Shown: positions 17,621 to 24,312 of the stretch, in pieces | How the letters are laid out: each line of letters opens with the position of its first letter | Numbering within the stretch: the stretch's first letter is position 1 | NCBI GenBank assembly: GCA_002400495.2 | Contig: NVQL02000059.1 | Span: 1-50,995 of the forward strand | DNA length: 50,995 nucleotides | Direction of reading: 5' to 3' | DNA from: Alphaproteobacteria bacterium | Lineage (GTDB): Bacteria > Pseudomonadota > Alphaproteobacteria > Rhizobiales > OSC116 | The notes under the pieces: model-generated | What the model was told of the DNA's origin: nothing | Databases searched by the model: none | The model's input: only the letters and a program-made list of their open reading frames with translations | Translations under genes and position numbers: made by a program

Positions 17621-18817
17621 TTAAGAAAACGGTTTATGCCCGTTTCTAATCATCCACCACATCCATGCGGATATAAATAACAATATAACGCCTGCCCATC
17701 CAAAGGCCGACAATAGATCAAGCTGTTGCGCCAACCAACCAAATAAAAATGCGACGCTCAAGGCCATTATATTCTGAATGAGATAAAGAATTGATGTGGT
17801 GGTGGCACGGCTTTGGCCCTCTATAACTTGCTGAAAACGCGCCTCAGATAGTATAGCAGCAGGAATGGCAACCAAATAAGCCAGCTCCAAAACAATCACA
17901 TAGGCGGCATGATCGGCAAATGACGATACTATAAACAACACCCCACCCAAAGCTGGCAATGTCCAACCCAAAGCTTGATGACCATTCAACCGATGGGCAT
18001 ACGCACTGAATATAGCCGCAATGCCGATACCAACAGCACCCACAACACCGAATAACCACAACGGCAAATCCACCACCACATAATAGACGGTATAAAATTC
18101 TTCCAACTCTTCAAACAATATCAAACCAATAGCGATATACAGAGTGATAAACCGCAACTCTGGCAAACGTTTAAATTCAGCAAATGCTGAGCCAATATTT
18201 TGCCAATAACCTAAATCTTCTTCATCCTCGGCCTCAAGCCGAATATCAGTTAAACGGATGGCAATCAACGAAGCCACAAGCAAAGGCGGGATGGATAGCC
18301 AAAAAGTGACGACCATGCCGTCTAAAGCATGAACGCTCCAAGCTGCCACAAACCCGCCTAATAACACGCCAGCAGCAGTGCCTAATTTCTCAGCCGCGTT
18401 AGCTTTGCCATAATATTCATCATAATCATCCTCTTTGCCTTCATGAGCGGCGCGCTCATAAAGCAAAGCTTCTAATGTGCCTGAATATAAAGATTGCCCT
18501 GCGCTCCAAAACAAAAAACCAAAACCGAACACCCAGAAATTTCCATCAGCCAATGCCCAGCATATAAATGTACCGATTTTTAACAATGGTGCGGCGATAA
18601 GTAACCACGAACGATCGAGCCAATCCGATAGCGCACCGCTGAAAACCTCAAGTATAATGGCCGAGCCCGACCAAAATGCCAAGAGCAGACCAATGTCCAA
18701 TATGCTGATGCCGCTCAAGGTGAAAAAAGCAGCATATATTGCGTAACAGATGATGAAATCAAATAAGAAGCAATAAACATATATGATTTTGAGAAATCTC
18801 GAGAATGATGCCGACAT
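17621..18817 (-). CDS. MFS family transporter
   Basis: A 398-residue inner-membrane protein with about 12 hydrophobic segments in two halves separated by a charged loop near residues 190-210 (RLEAEDEEDLGYW). The A-like motif GALSDWLDRSW, between TM2 and TM3, places it in the major facilitator superfamily. Substrate is unknown. It is the last gene of a minus-strand operon: its start is 3 bp after the stop of the Thr/Ser dehydratase-like gene, which overlaps the NifU-like gene. Tight coupling to a PLP enzyme hints at an amino acid or a related metabolite as cargo, but that is only a contextual inference. Confidence 0.85.
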   Translation of the reverse strand: MSASFSRFLKIIYVYCFLFDFIICYAIYAAFFTLSGISILDIGLLLAFWSGSAIILEVFSGALSDWLDRSWLLIAAPLLKIGTFICWALADGNFWVFGFGFLFWSAGQSLYSGTLEALLYERAAHEGKEDDYDEYYGKANAAEKLGTAAGVLLGGFVAAWSVHALDGMVVTFWLSIPPLLVASLIAIRLTDIRLEAEDEEDLGYWQNIGSAFAEFKRLPELRFITLYIAIGLILFEELEEFYTVYYVVVDLPLWLFGVVGAVGIGIAAIFSAYAHRLNGHQALGWTLPALGGVLFIVSSFADHAAYVIVLELAYLVAIPAAILSEARFQQVIEGQSRATTTSILYLIQNIMALSVAFLFGWLAQQLDLLSAFGWAGVILLFISAWMWWMIRNGHKPFS

Positions 18818-18820
18818 TAA

Positions 18821-19792
18821 TCAAACACCAATAGCTTTCAAGAATTTATCAAACGAAATATTGCGCCCGCAAATAACAATGGCAATATTTTTACCTTCAT
18901 ATTTAGCGGGTTCGGCATTAATGGTCTTAAGCGCAGCGGCAACCGCCACGCCTGCCGAGCCTTCGATAATCTGTCTTTCGGCTTGGGCAATCAGTCGCAT
19001 AGCATCAGTAATCTCAGCCTCGCTAACCAGCACCTTTGTGTCAATTACCTTTTGGCAAAGCTCTAATGTGATCGTGTCATGCTCAACACCGCCAGCTGTG
19101 CCATCGGATATTGTCTCGCCTTCCACAATGTCAACCACCTTGCCTAATTCTAAGGCCTCATAAAAACTCTTCGCAACCTCAGGCCAACAGCCAACAATCT
19201 CAACGTCAGGATTAACTGATTTTGCGTATAGGCCACTGCCGCCAATAAGCCCACCACCACCAACCGCCACAAATATCGCATCAACATCGGGCAATTGTTG
19301 CATAATCTCTAACCCACATGTGCCCTGCCCGCACACAACATCAAAATCATTATACGGCGAAACATAGGCTTTGCCCGATTGTTCAGCGGCAGACTTTGCG
19401 GTCATTTCAGCCAAATAGCCATCACCTTTAACCGTCTCAACCTTACCGCCCAATTGCCGAATGGCATCCAATTTAACCACTGATGCCGTTTCGGGCACAT
19501 ATATAGTGGCATCAATGCCCAACAAGCTAGCTGCAGTTGCAACACCCAAGCCATGGTTGCCAGTGCTGGCGGTAATAACGCCTTTGGCTTTTTCAGCATC
19601 ACTCAGCAGATTTAATTTATTGCTCGAACCACGTAATTTAAAAGAGCCCGTAAGTTGCAGGCTTTCATATTTAAGATAAATATTCGCCCCAGTTTGCACG
19701 CTCAAACTCAAGCTTTTCTCCAGCGGCGTTTCGCGCACAGCATTAGGTTTGGCTTTTATCCGCTCATTGGCGGCAATAATTTGTGAAATCAT
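18821..19792 (-). CDS. Threonine/serine dehydratase-like PLP enzyme
   Basis: A 323-residue fold-type II PLP enzyme of the threonine dehydratase/serine racemase group. The PLP lysine is K52 in GSFKLRGSSNKL. STGNHGLGVA (about 85-94) and the phosphate-binding GGGGLIGG (about 178-185) are present. There is no C-terminal ACT regulatory domain, so it resembles catabolic TdcB-like enzymes, serine racemase or the EutB of hydroxyectoine use, more than biosynthetic IlvA. The start overlaps the NifU-like stop by 4 bases (ATGA), and the MFS gene follows after 3 bp: translationally coupled genes. Substrate preference cannot be read from the sequence. Confidence 0.85.
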   Translation of the reverse strand: MISQIIAANERIKAKPNAVRETPLEKSLSLSVQTGANIYLKYESLQLTGSFKLRGSSNKLNLLSDAEKAKGVITASTGNHGLGVATAASLLGIDATIYVPETASVVKLDAIRQLGGKVETVKGDGYLAEMTAKSAAEQSGKAYVSPYNDFDVVCGQGTCGLEIMQQLPDVDAIFVAVGGGGLIGGSGLYAKSVNPDVEIVGCWPEVAKSFYEALELGKVVDIVEGETISDGTAGGVEHDTITLELCQKVIDTKVLVSEAEITDAMRLIAQAERQIIEGSAGVAVAAALKTINAEPAKYEGKNIAIVICGRNISFDKFLKAIGV

Positions 19793-20250
19793 TTTAAATC
19801 CTCTATCGCTAGCACCAAGGCATCCAAAACCAACATGGTCGAGGCATGACGGTTCGGATATTCAACAATTGATTGCAAAACTCCCAACTCGGCAAACCGC
19901 CCTGTTGGCGGCACACCCGCATTTTTTAGCATATTCCAAGCCTCTATTTGGGTTTGCAAAACCTCATCAAAAGTCGCGCCAATAATATATTCTGCAACGA
20001 TAGCTGCGGCTGCACTGCCCAACGCACAAGCATCGACATTTTGCCCAAATTGGCTAATTTTACCACCCTCTACAACAATATCAACCTCAATATGGCTACC
20101 GCAAAACTCACTGCGTTTACGCGCTGTTGCATCGGGTTTAGCCAATCTTGTTTGCAACGGAATGGCGCTTGCATATCTAATTATCTTATCGCTATAGATT
20201 TTTTTTATCACTGAATAACCATTCAAAACTTGAAAACTTGTTTTTTTCAA
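19789..20250 (-). CDS. NifU/IscU-like iron-sulfur scaffold family protein
   Basis: A 153-residue protein of the IscU/NifU N-terminal family. Two of the three cluster-ligand cysteines are visible, in EFCGSHIEV and DACALGSAAAAI. Near the C-terminus the usual third cysteine position reads RHASTMLVLDAL, with no Cys, as in an alphaproteobacterial subfamily whose scaffold activity is uncertain. The chosen TTG start has AGGG six bases upstream. A GTG at 20211 would give a 140-residue protein starting closer to relatives (IKKIYSDKII) but has a weaker ribosome site. It is divergent from folE by 87 bp and heads an operon with the PLP enzyme and MFS genes. Confidence 0.75.
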   Translation of the reverse strand: MKKTSFQVLNGYSVIKKIYSDKIIRYASAIPLQTRLAKPDATARKRSEFCGSHIEVDIVVEGGKISQFGQNVDACALGSAAAAIVAEYIIGATFDEVLQTQIEAWNMLKNAGVPPTGRFAELGVLQSIVEYPNRHASTMLVLDALVLAIEDLK

Positions 20251-20256
20251 TTTATA

Positions 20257-20292
20257 CCCTAATTGTTTTTAAAATAAAAACAATATTGAGGG
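20257..20292 (-). promoter_or_regulatory. AU-rich hairpin that could mask the Shine-Dalgarno of the NifU-like gene
   Basis: A perfect 10-bp inverted repeat, ATTGTTTTTA/TAAAAACAAT, at 20262-20284 with a 3-base loop. Read on the minus strand, it is flanked by CCCT (20292-20289) and by AGGG (20260-20257), the latter being the Shine-Dalgarno six bases before the TTG start. The flanks can pair and extend the hairpin over the ribosome site, with a small asymmetric bulge. It could act as a translational switch or RNA thermometer, or simply be an AT-rich promoter element. Whether the CCCT side is transcribed is unknown. Confidence 0.4.
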
Positions 20293-20298
20293 CTGTGT

Positions 20299-20316
20299 TA
20301 TCGCAATATTGCGATA
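20299..20316. promoter_or_regulatory. Perfect 18-bp palindrome in the folE/NifU-like divergent region (putative operator)
   Basis: The sequence TATCGCAATATTGCGATA is a perfect dyad. It lies 22 bp before the folE start and 49 bp beyond the NifU-like start, placed to affect both genes. Its size and symmetry fit the site of a dimeric repressor. I could not tie it to a named regulator. The only near match elsewhere that I noticed is a half-site at 46431-46440. Confidence 0.6.
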
Positions 20317-20337
20317 GAGTTTGAAAGTTAAGACCTT

Positions 20338-20913
20338 ATGAGTAAACTTGCGAAACCAAGTAGAGAAGAAGCTGAAGCCGCAGTAAAAACCTTACTGGCT
20401 TGGGCAGGTGATGATACCGAACGCGAAGGCCTTGTTGATACGCCCCGCCGCGTGGTCAACGCCTATGAACAATATTTTAAGGGCTATGATGAAGACCCTA
20501 TCGAAATTTTAGGCCGCAGATTTGATGACGTTGGCGGTTATGATGACATCGTCTTGCTCCGCGACATTAACTTCCATTCACATTGTGAGCATCATATGGC
20601 ACCATTTATTGGCAAAGCCCATGTGGCCTATATCCCCAATAAAGCTGTTGTGGGTATTTCCAAAATCGCGCGTGTGGTAGATATTTATGCCCGTCGCCTA
20701 CAAATACAAGAAAAAATGACCATGCAAATTGCTGATGCTATAGAAGAAGCATTGCAACCGCGCGGCGTTGCTGTATTTGTACAAGCCGAGCATCAATGCA
20801 TGAGCATGCGCGGCGTGATGAAGCCAAATGTAGACACCATCACCACGCAATTTCGTGGCGAATATAACACACCAGAGATGAAAGCCGCTTTCATGTCGAT
20901 GATAAGAAGCTAA
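20338..20913 (+). CDS. folE: GTP cyclohydrolase I
   Basis: A 191-residue type IA enzyme that converts GTP to 7,8-dihydroneopterin triphosphate, the first step of tetrahydrofolate synthesis. Zinc ligands C83 and H86 (in [11 protein letters not shown]) and C154 (in EHQCMSMRG) are all present, as are DTPRRV (about 34) and the [21 protein letters not shown] segment. It is 13 bp upstream of hisI and clearly cotranscribed with it. The 87-bp upstream region holds a perfect palindrome (20299-20316), suggesting regulation. folE next to hisI, near a patatin gene and a NifU-like gene, recurs in Alphaproteobacteria. Confidence 0.97.
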   Translation: MSKLAKPSREEAEAAVKTLLAWAGDDTEREGLVDTPRRVVNAYEQYFKGYDEDPIEILGRRFDDVGGYDDIVLLRDINFHSHCEHHMAPFIGKAHVAYIPNKAVVGISKIARVVDIYARRLQIQEKMTMQIADAIEEALQPRGVAVFVQAEHQCMSMRGVMKPNVDTITTQFRGEYNTPEMKAAFMSMIRS

Positions 20914-20926
20914 TGAGAGTGATATT

Positions 20927-21412
20927 ATGACTGATAAAAACACACCTTTTGCCGAGCGTTTGACCATTGAACAAGTTGAAGAAGCACACGATTTAGCGCC
21001 AAAATTTGATGCTGATGGCTTAATCACGGTCGTCACCACCGATGATAAAACTGGCGACGTCTTGATGTTAGGTTATATGAATAGAGACGCGCTGATAAAA
21101 AGCATCGAAACTGGCGAAGCTCATTATTGGAGCCGTTCTCGCCAAGTTTTATGGCACAAAGGCGCGACATCAGGCTTGGTGCAAAAAATCGTAGATTTAC
21201 GCATCGATGATGACCAAGACGCAATTTGGATGAAAGTTGATGTATCAGGCTCTGGCGCCAGTTGCCATGTTGGTTATATGAGCTGTTTTTACCGCTCCAT
21301 CCCCACAGGTAACGCACCGACAGAGGAGTTAAAACTCATCTATCGCGAAGATAGCAAGACATTTGACCCTAAGGAAGTTTACGGCGACGCGCCAAACCCA
21401 ACAATTGTTTAA
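20927..21412 (+). CDS. hisI: Phosphoribosyl-AMP cyclohydrolase
   Basis: A 161-residue stand-alone HisI that opens the purine ring of phosphoribosyl-AMP in histidine synthesis; the HisE pyrophosphohydrolase domain is absent. The motifs MLGYMNRDAL, AHYWSRSRQVLWHKGATSG and SCHVGYMSCFYR (C113, C120) are typical. The metal site, usually DCDxD, reads DDDQD at residues 94-98, so a conserved cysteine is replaced by Asp. The gene is separated from other his genes and coupled to folE, another purine-ring cyclohydrolase. Activity is likely, but the metal ligand set is altered. Confidence 0.93.
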   Translation: MTDKNTPFAERLTIEQVEEAHDLAPKFDADGLITVVTTDDKTGDVLMLGYMNRDALIKSIETGEAHYWSRSRQVLWHKGATSGLVQKIVDLRIDDDQDAIWMKVDVSGSGASCHVGYMSCFYRSIPTGNAPTEELKLIYREDSKTFDPKEVYGDAPNPTIV

Positions 21413-21503
21413 GTAACTAGTGTTTGATTTTAATCGCAAAACTAAATATTAAATGCAGTAAAATTTTCATAGCTTTTTTACAAACATAGCGTAGCATGGG
21501 ATC

Positions 21504-22421
21504 ATGATAAGTGATTCAGAAAAACCAAACAACCATCCATTAATTGCTTTTGCCCTCGGCGGCGGTGCCGCCAAAGGCTGGGCCCATATAGGTATGCTCA
21601 GCTATCTTGATGAGGCTGGCATAAAACCAGAGCTTATTTGCGGCACGTCAATGGGCGCTGTAGCAGGGGCTTGTTACGCAGCTGGTAAATTAGATGAATT
21701 AAAAGAATTCGCATTTTCGATGACCAAACGCCGCATGTTTTCATTTATGGATGTGCGGCTAGGCGGTGGCATCATTAAAGGCAGCCATCTTGTCACCGAA
21801 TTAAGTAAATATTTCGGAGACATGCATATAGAGGATTTAAACATCCCCTTTGTTGCGATTGCCACCGAACTCGCCACAGGCCACGAAATTTGGCTGCGCG
21901 ATGGCAAAGTTGTGCCTGCGATGCGCGCTAGTTTTGCCATGCCTGGCGTGTTTTCACCGCTGGACATTGACGGCAGATGGCTAACCGACGGCGCGTTAGT
22001 CAACCCCATACCCGTTTCAGTTTGCCGCGCATTTGGTGCACGCATTGTCATCGCCTTTGGACTGACATCAGCCATTTATTTGACCAAAAATCAAAATGAT
22101 GATTTTTATGATCAAGACTTAGAGGGCGACAAGCGTGGAACCATGGATATGGTTAAAGAGGTTAAACAAGGCCTACATAAGATAAAAACCAGCGAGCCAA
22201 ATATTGGCACAGTGACCATGGCTTCGTTTAACATCATGCAAGATCGCATCGCCCGCACACGTTTAGCTGGCGACCCGCCAGATGCCCTCATCACCCCCAA
22301 TGTCGAGCATATTGGCGCGTTCGAATTTGATAAAGCTCAAGAACTTTATGATTTGGGCTATGAGGCCGCGCATAAAGCCCTGCCCTCCATTTTAAATGCA
22401 ATCAGAAATGTTGGCGTTTGA
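21504..22421 (+). CDS. Patatin-like phospholipase family protein
   Basis: A 305-residue serine hydrolase of the patatin/RssA family. The oxyanion hole GGGAAKG is at residues 19-25, the nucleophile S49 lies in GTSMG, and the dyad aspartate D162 in DGALVNP (DGA in place of the common DGG). There is no signal peptide or membrane segment, so it is probably a cytoplasmic lipid acyl hydrolase or esterase. It follows folE-hisI by 91 bp, a neighbourhood also seen in other Alphaproteobacteria, but no functional link is evident. Just before the start lies CAAACATAGC, also found upstream of gatC. Confidence 0.88.
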   Translation: MISDSEKPNNHPLIAFALGGGAAKGWAHIGMLSYLDEAGIKPELICGTSMGAVAGACYAAGKLDELKEFAFSMTKRRMFSFMDVRLGGGIIKGSHLVTELSKYFGDMHIEDLNIPFVAIATELATGHEIWLRDGKVVPAMRASFAMPGVFSPLDIDGRWLTDGALVNPIPVSVCRAFGARIVIAFGLTSAIYLTKNQNDDFYDQDLEGDKRGTMDMVKEVKQGLHKIKTSEPNIGTVTMASFNIMQDRIARTRLAGDPPDALITPNVEHIGAFEFDKAQELYDLGYEAAHKALPSILNAIRNVGV

Positions 22422-22584
22422 TTTTTGTCACGAATCTGCTAACATAAGGCTGCGTAAAACTCGCGCCTCCCCCCTTCATTCGGGAAAGCATTTATGTGTA
22501 GAGTTGAATATTTATAAAGTTCCTTTAATTGGGGTTTGAAACAGAAGAAGGGAATGTTTTAAGAACTCACAATTGGAGATCTTT

Positions 22585-23274
22585 ATGAAACTCACTTCAC
22601 CCATTCACACGTTAAAAATGCAAGCCAAACGGCTTAAGCGTGAACAATCTATAAAAATGGTCACAGCACTTGATTTGATTGCAAGAGCCGAAGGCTTTAG
22701 CTCGTGGAGCCTATTGCAAACCAAAGCCAAGGACTATTCGCCTAAAACTGCCGACGAGATTTTGGACTATATTTACGCTGGCGATCTAGTCTTGATGGCC
22801 GCAAGGCCAAATTTGGGCAAAACCAAATTGGCTTTGCAGGTTTTGTTAAAAGCCGTAGAACAAGATAAATCATGCTTTTTCTTCTCGCTCGAATATACCC
22901 ACGCACAAAGCATAAAAAAGCTCACTTCATTAAATACAAGTTTCAAACCCAATGAGTCGTGGCTAGAAATAGACTGTTCTGATCAAATTTCAGCGGGTTA
23001 TGTTATCGCCAAAACCGAAAATATGCTCACTGAGAACTCCATCATAGTCGTGGATTACCTTCAGCTACTTGATCAAAAACGCGAGAAGCCAGCTTTACAA
23101 CAGCAAATAGAAACACTGAAAGCTTATGCCAAACAAAGAGGTTGCATCATAATCTTCATCTCACAAATTGACCGCAGGTTCGAGCAAGACAATCGAAAAC
23201 GACCAACATTAGATGACATCAGGTTGCCCAACCCGCTCGATTTAAGCCTGTTTAACAAAGCTATTTTCATTTAA
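22585..23274 (+). CDS. Small DnaB-like RecA-fold ATPase with an N-terminal helical domain
   Basis: A 229-residue protein. Residues 1-46 form a helical domain (PIHTLKMQAKRLKRE ... ALDLIARAEGFSSWSLLQ) that resembles a domain seen in small alphaproteobacterial proteins. Residues about 58-229 resemble the DnaB C-terminal helicase core: Walker A ARPNLGKT (73-80; the usual first Gly is Ala), SLEYT (101-105, like the DnaB motif 1a), Walker B SIIVVDYLQLL (152-162) and ISQIDRR (192-198). The protein is half the size of replicative DnaB, and the DnaB N-terminal primase-binding domain is missing. The start has GGAG six bases upstream. It could be an accessory ATPase, but no role is known to me. Confidence 0.75.
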   Translation: MKLTSPIHTLKMQAKRLKREQSIKMVTALDLIARAEGFSSWSLLQTKAKDYSPKTADEILDYIYAGDLVLMAARPNLGKTKLALQVLLKAVEQDKSCFFFSLEYTHAQSIKKLTSLNTSFKPNESWLEIDCSDQISAGYVIAKTENMLTENSIIVVDYLQLLDQKREKPALQQQIETLKAYAKQRGCIIIFISQIDRRFEQDNRKRPTLDDIRLPNPLDLSLFNKAIFI

Positions 23275-23280
23275 AACATA

Positions 23281-23307
23281 AAAAAAGCCGCTCAGTAATG
23301 AGCGGCT
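23281..23307 (-). terminator. Intrinsic terminator downstream of tpiA
   Basis: The stem AGCCGCTC/GAGCGGCT (23286-23307) with a 6-base loop is followed on the minus strand by a U run (plus-strand A run up to 23286). It lies 23 bp after the tpiA stop. On the plus strand there is no T run after the stem, so it probably does not terminate the DnaB-like gene. Confidence 0.85.
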
Positions 23308-23330
23308 CAATCATCTATTATATATGAGGC

Positions 23331-24089
23331 TTAAAGATAAGCCGCTTCAACAATACCGAAAAAGTCATCAGCTTTTAAGCTCGCGCCGCCAACCAAGGCA
23401 CCGTTCACATTGGCAACACTCATCAGCTCAGCCGCGTTAGAACCTTTAACACTGCCGCCGTAAAGAATGCTGATCGTCTCACCATCATTTTCAAACATGC
23501 CTTTAAGCAAATCGCGAATGTGAGCATGCATTTCGGCAACATCCTCAACAGATGGCACAAGGCCAGTACCAATCGCCCATACAGGCTCATAAGCCACCAC
23601 AACATTATCAGCGTGCGAACAATCAATCGGAATGGAGTCTGCAATTTGGCCAGAAACCACATTCAATGCTTGTCCAGCTTTACGCTCTGCTTCAGTTTCA
23701 CCAACACAAATAATCGCCACCAAACCGGCACGATGCGCAGCTTCAGCTTTTTCCATAACTTGTGCTGAGGTTTCACCGTGGTCTGCGCGTCTTTCGCTAT
23801 GTCCCAAAATCACCGCAGTCACGCCAAGGTCAGTTAGCATTTCGGTTGAAATATCACCCGTATGTGCGCCACTAAAAGCCGCATGGCAATCTTGTGCGCC
23901 AATTTCTAACTTTGTAGCAGTTGCAACCGCGGCACCCAAAATTGTGGCAGGTGGGCAAATCATCATTTCACATTTCATATTGGGGTTATTGGCAATTTTA
24001 TCGTTCAATAGCTCAATTTCGCTCAATGCAGCCTTTAAGCCGTTCATTTTCCAATTGCCTGCAACCAATGCTTTAGGGGAATCTGTCAT
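23331..24089 (-). CDS. tpiA: Triosephosphate isomerase
   Basis: A 252-residue TIM-barrel enzyme that interconverts dihydroxyacetone phosphate and glyceraldehyde 3-phosphate in glycolysis and gluconeogenesis. Catalytic residues are visible: K14 in NWKMNG, His in ILGHSERR (about 97-104) and Glu in [12 protein letters not shown] (about 169-180). The phosphate loop YGGSVKG (about 214) is also present. Full length and ordinary. It is divergent from ppiD with a 223-bp gap holding the promoters of both, and has its own terminator. Confidence 0.98.
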   Translation of the reverse strand: MTDSPKALVAGNWKMNGLKAALSEIELLNDKIANNPNMKCEMMICPPATILGAAVATATKLEIGAQDCHAAFSGAHTGDISTEMLTDLGVTAVILGHSERRADHGETSAQVMEKAEAAHRAGLVAIICVGETEAERKAGQALNVVSGQIADSIPIDCSHADNVVVAYEPVWAIGTGLVPSVEDVAEMHAHIRDLLKGMFENDGETISILYGGSVKGSNAAELMSVANVNGALVGGASLKADDFFGIVEAAYL

Positions 24090-24312
24090 AATTTGTCTTT
24101 CAATTTCGCATCTAATTCAACATTTTGGCTAAATCTAAGCCATTTAAGCGGCCAAAACAAACGCTATTTTCCAATGGTATTAATCATATATCAAATTAAC
24201 TTGATAAAATGCGCTTTTTTTGGCTTTTTTGCTTACAAGGGCTTGTGGTTATGGGGCGGTCTATTTATGATGCCTTCAAATGTTAGTGATTTAGACTTGT
24301 AAGGAAATGTAA

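Noticed and set aside
22461..22510. Second C-rich stretch (CGCCTCCCCCCTTC) before the DnaB-like gene, possibly another sRNA
   Set aside because: Only weak 4-5 bp stems and no terminator could be found; not enough support.
23632..24132. A 166-codon open frame antisense to tpiA
   Set aside because: It lies across a highly conserved gene, no family is recognisable, and its composition follows the tpiA codon pattern.
24093..24302. A 69-codon open frame in the tpiA-ppiD intergenic region
   Set aside because: It overlaps the start of tpiA and the promoter region; no good ribosome site and no recognisable protein.
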